The notes beneath the pieces were generated by a model. The model searched no databases and was not told where the DNA came from. It was given only the letters and a program-made list of their open reading frames with translations. A program made the translations under genes and the position numbers. 14,048 nucleotides of DNA, taken from the NCBI GenBank assembly GCA_964427955.1, contig CAYRWY010000114.1, forward strand, positions 1 to 14,048, written 5' to 3'. This DNA is from JACRBK01 sp964427955. GTDB taxonomy: Bacteria > Chloroflexota > Anaerolineae > Aggregatilineales > Aggregatilineaceae. Below, one piece after another: positions 7,509-13,170 of this stretch. Position 1 is the first letter of the stretch; each line of letters starts with the position of its first letter.

Positions 7509-7856
7509 ATGGGTAAAGAGGTTGTCCATCGTCTGAACGGAACGATTGGATTCATGGACTTTCCGCGCGATGTCACGGCCCAGACGCGCGAAACCGCCTA
7601 TAATGCGTACAACACGCTGGCCCGCTCCAAAGTGAAGACGGTAGGGTTCAACTTCGAGGCCAGCGACTACCTGAACAGTGCAGGCGTCGGGCTGGTGATC
7701 AGCCTGGTGGAAGATGCGGTGCAATCAGGGCGGACGGTCTACGCCTACGGCCTGTCGGCGCACTATCGCAAGCTGTTCAGCATGGTGGGGTTGACCGACC
7801 GGATCACGCTGGTCGCCAACGAGGCCGAGATGCTCGACAAGTGCGGGCAGCCTTAA
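7509..7856 (+). CDS. STAS-domain anti-sigma factor antagonist (RsbV/SpoIIAA-like)
   Basis: This is predicted to be the switch protein: unphosphorylated, it would bind the RsbW-like kinase and release its target; the kinase inactivates it and the PP2C protein reactivates it. The product is a single STAS domain of 115 residues. The phosphorylation loop reads DYLNSAGVGL, aligned with the D-S-[ST]-G loop of SpoIIAA/RsbV; Ser57 is the likely phosphosite, with Ala in place of the neighbouring Ser/Thr. The C-terminal half (AYGLSAHYRKLFSMVGL) is typical of the family. I chose ATG 7509 because GAGG at 7499-7502 then lies 6 bases upstream; ATG 7503 is in frame and adds two residues, but GAGG would touch it. 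The stop of the kinase gene overlaps the binding site, so translation is probably coupled. It is the last gene of the operon. Confidence 0.9.
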   Translation: MGKEVVHRLNGTIGFMDFPRDVTAQTRETAYNAYNTLARSKVKTVGFNFEASDYLNSAGVGLVISLVEDAVQSGRTVYAYGLSAHYRKLFSMVGLTDRITLVANEAEMLDKCGQP

Positions 7857-7877
7857 CCCATTTTTCCCCCTGGCGCG

Positions 7878-7906
7878 TGTCGCACCGGCTGTCTGAGTGT
7901 TATAGT
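7878..7906 (+). promoter_or_regulatory. Possible extended -10 promoter upstream of the degV-family gene
   Basis: TGtTATAGT at 7898-7906 resembles the extended -10 of the upstream operon. The -35 position (TGTCGC at 7878-7883, spacer 17) is poor. Transcription would start near 7912, just before the hairpin at 7916-7945, so the hairpin would lie at the 5' end of this transcript. Confidence 0.4.
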
Positions 7907-7915
7907 CATTGATTC

Positions 7916-7951
7916 AGGCCCATCAGTGGTTTCAGGATCGGGCCTTTTTTT
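7916..7951 (+). terminator. Rho-independent terminator of the partner-switching operon / leader hairpin
   Basis: AGGCCC at 7916-7921 pairs with GGGCCT at 7940-7945. After a bulged C7939, ATC at 7922-7924 can pair with GAT at 7936-7938. Seven T follow from 7945 to 7951. It lies 60 bases after the STAS stop codon. The stem is short with an 11-base loop, so the strength is moderate. Confidence 0.7.
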
Positions 7952-7975
7952 GTTGCTTCTGGAGGAGGCCCTTTC

Positions 7976-8851
7976 ATGACCGTGCAACCTGTGATCGTAA
8001 CGGACGCTGCGTGTGATCTGCCCCCGGCGGTGATCGAGCAGTACAACATCCATGTCGTACCGCTCAAGATACTTTTTGGGGATGAGAGTTACCGGAGCGG
8101 CGTCGATATGACCCCCGCTCAGTTTTATACCCGCCTGATGCGCGGTGATGTTCACCCGACGACTTCGCAGCCCACCGTCACCGATTTCAAGGAAGCCTAT
8201 CGCCGCCTGGCGCAGCCGGGCACACCGATCCTCTCCATCCATCTCAGCGAGGGACTGAGCGGGACGGCCAATGTGGCGCGGCTGGCGGCGAAAGAACTGC
8301 CTGATCTATCGGTCACGGTGGTCGATACCGGCACGCTGACCTCGGCGGAAGGGATTCAGGTCGTCACGGCGGCGCGCGCCGCCCAGGCGGGCTACGAAAT
8401 CCCGCAGATCATCGAACTGATGCGGGCCGACTATCACAAGGGCGATATGTTGTTCTGCGTGGACGATCTCTCCTACCTCTACAAAGGCGGGCGGATCGGC
8501 TCGGTGCGCTACCAGATCGGACAAATATTGAGCATCAAGCCGGTGATCACCGTGGCTAAAACCGGCGAAAAAGCCGGGACCTACATCCCCGCCGGGCGGG
8601 TGCGCAACCTGGCCAAAGCCATCGACGCGTTCGTCGATCACATGACCGAGAAGATTGGCGCGGGCAGCAAGGTGCGCGCGATCTCGCTCTACGGCAACGA
8701 TCCCCGGCTGGCGCAGCAGTTGAATGCGCGGCTGGCCCAGACGTTCGACTGCGTCTTCCTGGATATGGTCCCGACCGCGCCGGTTTTGGGTGTGCACGTT
8801 GGCCCCGGCGCGCTGGGGATCGGCTATGCGCCCGGCGATTGGCCAGCCTAG
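7976..8851 (+). CDS. DegV/FakB-family fatty-acid-binding protein
   Basis: DegV proteins bind a single fatty acid; the FakB members present it to a FakA kinase for phosphorylation and entry into phospholipid synthesis. Seen: 291 residues, close to the usual family length; an N-terminal VTDAACDLP strand-loop; the TTSQP motif at 62-66; the SEGLSGT motif at 91-97, which with TTSQP lines the acyl carboxylate pocket; a DLSYLYKGGRIG segment in the second lobe; and a VHVGPGALGIGY end. The start has GGAGGAGG at 7961-7968, 7 bases upstream. No FakA-like gene is in the window, so a role in fatty-acid phosphorylation is only inferred. The family call is strong. Confidence 0.92.
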   Translation: MTVQPVIVTDAACDLPPAVIEQYNIHVVPLKILFGDESYRSGVDMTPAQFYTRLMRGDVHPTTSQPTVTDFKEAYRRLAQPGTPILSIHLSEGLSGTANVARLAAKELPDLSVTVVDTGTLTSAEGIQVVTAARAAQAGYEIPQIIELMRADYHKGDMLFCVDDLSYLYKGGRIGSVRYQIGQILSIKPVITVAKTGEKAGTYIPAGRVRNLAKAIDAFVDHMTEKIGAGSKVRAISLYGNDPRLAQQLNARLAQTFDCVFLDMVPTAPVLGVHVGPGALGIGYAPGDWPA

Positions 8852-8856
8852 CACTA

Positions 8857-8885
8857 TTGTGCGACACGACAGGTCTTGCTAAGAT
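8857..8885 (+). promoter_or_regulatory. Extended -10 promoter for the Nfu-like gene
   Basis: TTGTGC at 8857-8862 and TAAGAT at 8880-8885 are spaced by 17 bases, and TGc at 8877-8879 adds an extended -10. Transcription would start near 8892, leaving a leader of about 28 bases containing GAGGAG at 8906-8911. Confidence 0.6.
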
Positions 8886-8919
8886 CAGTCCAGGAATGAA
8901 TCGCTGAGGAGAATGTTGG

Positions 8920-9189
8920 ATGTCACAAAATCTTTCGAGCGAGGATAACTCGGAAGCGCCGGTCGAGGAGCGTCTGAGGAACCTGATCGAGAATCTGTCG
9001 TCGTACATCGAGTATTATCATCGGGGGTCGTGCAAGCTGGTGTCGTTCGACGGCAAAGTGGCGCGCGTCGAGTTGGGGGGCGCGTGCGAAGGCTGCCCGC
9101 TGTCGCTCAACACGCTGCACGGCTGGATTGCCGGGACGGTGCACCAGTTTTTCCCCGATATTGTGGTCGAGGCCGCCTCGTCCCAATAG
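8920..9189 (+). CDS. NifU C-terminal-domain (Nfu-type) Fe-S cluster scaffold
   Basis: This is a small predicted cytoplasmic protein that would hold or carry an Fe-S cluster, using a CxxC pair at the dimer interface. The 89 residues are essentially one NifU_C domain (PF01106) after an acidic leader of about 13 residues. The core GGACEGCPLS carries Cys56 and Cys59, followed by the family's S-L-x-T-L helix. No IscU- or NifU-N-like domain is present, so it is a stand-alone Nfu. The start has GAGGAG at 8906-8911, 8 bases upstream. It appears to be a single-gene unit, with its own promoter before it and a strong terminator after it. Confidence 0.9.
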   Translation: MSQNLSSEDNSEAPVEERLRNLIENLSSYIEYYHRGSCKLVSFDGKVARVELGGACEGCPLSLNTLHGWIAGTVHQFFPDIVVEAASSQ

Positions 9190-9216
9190 CCGCATGGACA
9201 TGAGCACGTTGGACGG

Positions 9217-9247
9217 CGCTCTGCCCCCTGGCAGAGCGTTCTTTTTA
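9217..9247 (+). terminator. Strong Rho-independent terminator after the Nfu-like gene
   Basis: A perfect 9-bp stem, CGCTCTGCC (9217-9225) with GGCAGAGCG (9230-9238), closes a 4-base loop and is followed by a T-rich tract (TTCTTTTTAT, 9239-9248). It ends only about 11 bases before the next start codon. Confidence 0.9.
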
Positions 9248-9258
9248 TCAGGCGGGGT

Positions 9259-10179
9259 ATGATGAAAAACTGGCTGATGTTCTGGATACTGGGCACGATC
9301 TGGGGATCGTCGTTTCTGCTGATCAAGGTGGGCGTCGAGGACCTGGGACCGCTGCCGCTGGTGTGGGGACGGGTGAGCATCGCGGCGGTGTTCATGGTCG
9401 TGTTCATGCGCCTGACGGGGCGCGGCTGGCCGCCGGGACGCCGCGAACGCCTGGCACTGGTGGCCGTCGGCCTGCTGAATACCGCCATCCCGTGGACGTT
9501 GATCACCTGGAGCGAGCAGCGCATCGACAGCGGCCTGGCGACGGTGTTGAATGCCACCGTGCCGCTGTTCACGCTGCTGCTGGCGCACTTCACGCTGGCG
9601 GACGAGCGGATCACGCCGCAGAAAGCTGCCGGGTTGATCCTGGGCTTCGGTGGGGTGGCGCTGTTGGCCAGCCGCGATCTGGACGGCAGCAGCTCGAACC
9701 CGGTGATCGGGCAGATCACGATGCTGATCGCGTCGGTGAGCTACGCCTTCAATGCCATCGTGCTGCGGCGCTACCTGCGCGGCGTGGAGTCGTTCACCAT
9801 TGCGGGCACCTCCCTGGTCGCCGGGGCAATTCCGATGACCCTGGTCGTCTTGATCGCTTCGCCCTGGCCCGGCGCCGATCACGTCCACCTCGACGCGCTG
9901 TTGGCCGTGCTCACGCTGGGCCTGCTCAATACCGTGCTGGCCTATTTCATGTTCTTTCGCCTGATCGCGGTGTGGGGCGCGACCCGGACCACGCTGGTGA
10001 CCTACGTCATGCCGCCAGTCGGGGTGACGCTGGGCGCGCTGTTTCTGGACGAGGTGGTGGATTGGAAGATCGTCGTCGGGGCGGCGCTGATCCTGGCCGG
10101 GATCGTGGTTGTGAATTGGCGCCGGTCGAAGCCGAAACCGGTAGCAGCGATGCCGGTTGTGGCGCCGGCTGAAGACTAG
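9259..10179 (+). CDS. EamA/DMT-family membrane transporter
   Basis: This is a predicted inner-membrane permease of the drug/metabolite transporter superfamily; members export amino acids, metabolites or drugs, and the substrate cannot be read from sequence. The 306 residues hold about ten hydrophobic segments, arranged as two EamA repeats (PF00892) at roughly 6-137 and 149-287. The first repeat opens with the family's IWGSSFLLIKVG. A basic, Pro-rich tail suggests a cytoplasmic C-terminus. ATG 9259 and ATG 9262 are adjacent; the AGGCGGGG tract at 9250-9257 is closer than usual to both, and 9262 may be the better one. The terminator of the previous gene ends just before it, so its promoter is unclear. 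The next gene follows after 11 bases. Confidence 0.9.
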   Translation: MMKNWLMFWILGTIWGSSFLLIKVGVEDLGPLPLVWGRVSIAAVFMVVFMRLTGRGWPPGRRERLALVAVGLLNTAIPWTLITWSEQRIDSGLATVLNATVPLFTLLLAHFTLADERITPQKAAGLILGFGGVALLASRDLDGSSSNPVIGQITMLIASVSYAFNAIVLRRYLRGVESFTIAGTSLVAGAIPMTLVVLIASPWPGADHVHLDALLAVLTLGLLNTVLAYFMFFRLIAVWGATRTTLVTYVMPPVGVTLGALFLDEVVDWKIVVGAALILAGIVVVNWRRSKPKPVAAMPVVAPAED

Positions 10180-10190
10180 GAGGGGACAGC

Positions 10191-11039
10191 ATGGCCCTGG
10201 TGATCGTGGGCATTGTGGTCGGGCTGGTGATCGGCGGGGTGATCGTCAGCGCGCGCGACACCCGCCGCGCTCGAAACTCGCGGGTGGTGCTCCGCCATCT
10301 CGAAACGCTGGACCCGGTCCCGGTGTCGATTTATACCTCGTCCTCACGCCTGCAAGTCGTCGAGATCAACGCCGGTCGCACCCGGCTGCGCCCGCTGGTG
10401 ATCGCCCTCACGCCTTTGCAGATCGCGCTGTACCCGGTCGATCAGCAGGACGCGCCGCCCGTAGTGTTCCCGTTGGAGGGGCTGCGCTGGTTTGGGCGTC
10501 CAAAGAAATACTCCTATGGACAGAATGAGATCTGGCTGCACGTCGAGCAGGGCGAGCACTGGTTCCTGCTCCGCCTGACGCTGCCGAAATCTTACATGCA
10601 GCTCCTGGTCCGTACCCTGAAAGAAGTGGTCCCGCCCGAACACGTCACCGCGTACCGCCGCCGCCGTCCGTATGTGCACTACGGTCCCACGGCGGCCCGG
10701 TCGGCCACGCAGGATCTACAGGGGGCCTGGACGTTGGGCGCACCGGTGGACCTGTACCTGATGCCCGCGGCGCTGCTGATCCTGGAGGGGCCGACCGTCC
10801 GGCGCCAGATTCCGCTGGACCAGGTGCAGCGTGTGGCGGCGATCAAGCGCCTCGATCAGCCGGGCGCTGCCGGACTGATCCGCTTCGAAGTGTCCGGCGA
10901 GCCGCTGGCCTTCGCGCTGGACCGGCATGAAGCCCTGGCCCAGGCGTTGGCGGAAGCCGCCCGGCGCACGCTGGAAGATCCGGTCGAGTGGCAGCGCAAG
11001 AAGAAAAAGAAGCCGGACAGCCTGGACGATGAGGACTGA
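10191..11039 (+). CDS. Membrane-anchored protein with two PH-like halves, function unknown
   Basis: I do not recognise a named family. The 282 residues begin with one transmembrane segment (about 2-20) followed by a basic stretch, so the body is probably cytoplasmic. Two regions look like diverged copies of a bacterial PH-like fold. About 45-147 and about 180-265 each have a 'P-V-x-x-Y/L' strand, a beta-rich middle with 'P-L-x-x-[LV]-x-[RW]', and end in a single helix. The C-terminus is a run of lysines followed by acidic residues. The start has GGAGGGG at 10179-10185, overlapping the transporter stop codon, so the two genes are probably co-transcribed and translationally coupled. A role linked to the transporter or the membrane surface is only a guess. 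Confidence 0.75.
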   Translation: MALVIVGIVVGLVIGGVIVSARDTRRARNSRVVLRHLETLDPVPVSIYTSSSRLQVVEINAGRTRLRPLVIALTPLQIALYPVDQQDAPPVVFPLEGLRWFGRPKKYSYGQNEIWLHVEQGEHWFLLRLTLPKSYMQLLVRTLKEVVPPEHVTAYRRRRPYVHYGPTAARSATQDLQGAWTLGAPVDLYLMPAALLILEGPTVRRQIPLDQVQRVAAIKRLDQPGAAGLIRFEVSGEPLAFALDRHEALAQALAEAARRTLEDPVEWQRKKKKKPDSLDDED

Positions 11040-11086
11040 TCAGCGCGTATAACGGGTAACGAGAGTCCTGGAAAAAAGGAGCTGCG

Positions 11087-12832
11087 ATGCTGCGGAAAAT
11101 CGGTCTCTTGCTTCTCTTCGTCGCGCTGGCGGTGGGGGCCGTGCACGCCCAGGGGCCGGGCCAGGCCGGATCGGATGGCCTGGGCGATCCCTATTTTCCG
11201 ACGATGGGCAACGGCGGCTACGACGCGCTGCACTATACGCTCGACCTGGCCGCGAGTGTCGAGCACAACACGCTGTCCGGCACGGTGACGCTGGACGCCC
11301 AGGCCACCGAGGACTTGAGCGCCTTCAACCTCGACTTCAGCGGCTTCGAGATCAGCGCGATTGTGCTGAACGGCCAGCCGGTGAGCTACGACCGCCGCGA
11401 AGGCGAGCTGACGATTGGTCCCCTGGACCCCGCGCTGGTTTCGGGCGAGGCGTTCACGGTGGCCGTCACCTACAGTGGCACGCCGCACGGCATCGACATG
11501 AGCGGCATTCCGCTGCTGCTGGGGTGGTATAACTACGGCAGCGGGATTTTCGTGGCCAGCGAACCGGTGGGCGCGGCGGGGTGGTATCCGGTCAACGATC
11601 ACCCGCTGGACAAGGCGACCTATACCTTCCGCATCACCGTGCCAGAGCCATACGTCGTCGCGGCGAACGGCGTGCTGGAAGACACGCTCGACCACGGCGA
11701 CACGATCACCTACGTCTGGGAGATGCGCCAGCCGATGGCGAGCTACCTGGCGACGGTGGATATTGACCAGTTCGAACTGCAAACGGCGGAAGGGCCGGGC
11801 GGTCTGCCGATCCGCAACTATTTCCCGCGCGACGTGGCGGTCCTCGCCGCGACGGATTTTGCCCAGGTTCCGGAGATGATCGCCTTCTTCGAGGACCTCA
11901 TCGGCCCGTATCCATTCGACGCTTACGGCGCGGTCGTGGCTGGCGCCGACTTTCCTTTCGCGCTCGAAACGCAGTCGCTCACGCTGTTCTCGCGGAGCTG
12001 GATCAGCGGCACCGGGGAATTGGAAGCAACCGTCGCGCACGAGCTGTCGCACCAGTGGTTTGGTGACAGCGTCTCTCCGGCCCGCTGGCAGGATGTCTGG
12101 CTGAACGAGGGCTTTGCGACCTATGCGTCGTGGCTGTGGTTCGAGCACACCCTGGGCGCGGAAACGCTCGACAACATCGTCCGGCGGTACTACGACTACC
12201 TCCAGGACGATCAGAACCAGTTCTCGCAGACCTTGACGAAAGACCTCGTCGTCGCGATCATGCAGCACATCACCCTGGCCGACCAGACGTATGCGCCGGA
12301 AGAAGTCGCCCAGATCGTGCGCGTGCTGCTGTCGGACACGCTGCCGCAGGATGAACTGGACGCTTATCTGGCCCAACTTCCCACGGAAAACCTCGACACC
12401 CCGCAGTTGATCGCCCTGGTCGAGGGGCTGCCCTTCGAGTCCACCGCGCTGGATGTCGCCGAAATCCGCCAACTGCTGGGCATTCTCGACGTGTCAATCG
12501 ACGATCTGGCCACGGCGGGTATCCCGGTGCCTCAGACGGAATTGGTGCCGCCGGGCGATCCTCCGGTCAACGACCTGTTCAACGACGGTGTCTATCTGCG
12601 CGGCGCGCTGACGCTGCACGCGCTGCGCCTGGCGGTGGGCGATGAGGCGTTCTTCGCGATCCTGAAGACCTACTATGCTCGCTACCAGTACGGCAATGCG
12701 TCCACCGCGGATTTTGTCGCCGTCGCCGAAGAGGTCAGCGGACAATCGCTCGGCGCGTTGTTCGACGCCTGGCTGTATGCGCCGCTGCTGCCCGACCTGC
12801 CAGAAATGGGTTTGACGGCGGGCGAAGGGTAG
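11087..12832 (+). CDS. Secreted M1-family zinc metallopeptidase with a large insertion
   Basis: This is a predicted exported aminopeptidase-like enzyme (peptidase family M1, gluzincin). A signal peptide covers residues 1-21 with a VHA cleavage site, and no lipobox. An N-terminal beta domain spans about 35-215. The catalytic domain carries H318-E319-x-x-H322, then 18 residues, then E341 in NEGFATY, which is the M1 zinc site. The substrate-binding GAMEN motif reads FALET (291-295), keeping only Ala and Glu294. The probable catalytic Tyr is Y503 in GVYLRGALTLHALR. E341 and Y503 are 162 residues apart, against about 60-65 in E. coli PepN and LTA4 hydrolase, so about 100 residues are inserted. The protein ends shortly after a short helical domain. 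The start has AAGGAG at 11076-11081, 5 bases upstream. The family is certain; whether it is an aminopeptidase is less so. Confidence 0.9.
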   Translation: MLRKIGLLLLFVALAVGAVHAQGPGQAGSDGLGDPYFPTMGNGGYDALHYTLDLAASVEHNTLSGTVTLDAQATEDLSAFNLDFSGFEISAIVLNGQPVSYDRREGELTIGPLDPALVSGEAFTVAVTYSGTPHGIDMSGIPLLLGWYNYGSGIFVASEPVGAAGWYPVNDHPLDKATYTFRITVPEPYVVAANGVLEDTLDHGDTITYVWEMRQPMASYLATVDIDQFELQTAEGPGGLPIRNYFPRDVAVLAATDFAQVPEMIAFFEDLIGPYPFDAYGAVVAGADFPFALETQSLTLFSRSWISGTGELEATVAHELSHQWFGDSVSPARWQDVWLNEGFATYASWLWFEHTLGAETLDNIVRRYYDYLQDDQNQFSQTLTKDLVVAIMQHITLADQTYAPEEVAQIVRVLLSDTLPQDELDAYLAQLPTENLDTPQLIALVEGLPFESTALDVAEIRQLLGILDVSIDDLATAGIPVPQTELVPPGDPPVNDLFNDGVYLRGALTLHALRLAVGDEAFFAILKTYYARYQYGNASTADFVAVAEEVSGQSLGALFDAWLYAPLLPDLPEMGLTAGEG

Positions 12833-12847
12833 GATGCACGACATTCG

Positions 12848-13033
12848 GTAGGGGCGTATTGATGGCGTTTAACCATTGAATACGAGTACCGGCCTCACCC
12901 CTAAATCCCCTCTCCGGCCCAGCCAGAGAGGGGACTTGCACGCCCGCTGCCTCCCCCTCGCCAACTGGGTTGGAGAGGGGGCTGGGGGGTGAGGCCGGAA
13001 TCGTGTATCTCCGTCTTATTTTCTTGCCCCTAC
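12848..13033. repeat. Nested palindromic intergenic repeat (REP/MITE-like)
   Basis: Three layers of inverted repeats are visible. The outermost is GTAGGGGC (12848-12855) with GCCCCTAC (13026-13033). Inside it, 13 bases, CCGGCCTCACCCC (12889-12901), pair perfectly with GGGGTGAGGCCGG (12986-12998). Inside that, CCCCTCTCC (12907-12915) pairs with GGAGAGGGG (12972-12980); the same left arm can also pair locally with GAGAGGGG at 12926-12933. From memory, similar 'CCTCACCCC...CCCTCTCC' and 'GTAGGGGC' palindromes occur in many copies in Chloroflexi and other genomes. It contains no gene and could also act as a transcript end for the peptidase gene. Confidence 0.8.
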
Positions 13034-13087
13034 AGCAGGCACCGCGACGAATTGAATTCGCCAACAACACCGTGAATGTCCCTCGAC

Positions 13088-13116
13088 TGGTCAAACCCGG
13101 TGCGCTATTCTACAAT
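13088..13116 (+). promoter_or_regulatory. Sigma-70-type promoter for the propeller lipoprotein gene
   Basis: TGGTCA at 13088-13093 (4 of 6 matches to consensus) and TACAAT at 13111-13116 (5 of 6) are spaced by 17 bases. Transcription would start near 13123, about 48 bases before the ATG at 13171. Confidence 0.6.
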
Positions 13117-13170
13117 GAACACGGACTGCCATCGTCTGGCAGGGTGTGTAGAGAGGCGCTGATCCACTTC

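Larger units (their letters stand above)
12833..13170. other. Intergenic region between the peptidase and propeller lipoprotein genes
   Basis: No coding region is supported here. It holds the nested palindromic repeat (12848-13033) and, after it, a promoter candidate at 13088-13116. The 13034-13087 stretch is AT-richer and shows nothing I recognise. Confidence 0.7.

Noticed and set aside
11025..11053. TATAAC at 11048-11053 as a promoter for the M1 peptidase gene
   Set aside because: The -10 is fair but no -35 or TGn extension is present, and the gene could be expressed with the upstream pair. Too weak to call.
10856..12472. Long open frame on the minus strand (538 codons)
   Set aside because: It is antisense to the M1 peptidase and the PH-like gene, both with clear motifs and ribosome binding sites. 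Its translation is Arg/His/Gln-rich with no recognisable domain, as expected of a GC-rich shadow frame.
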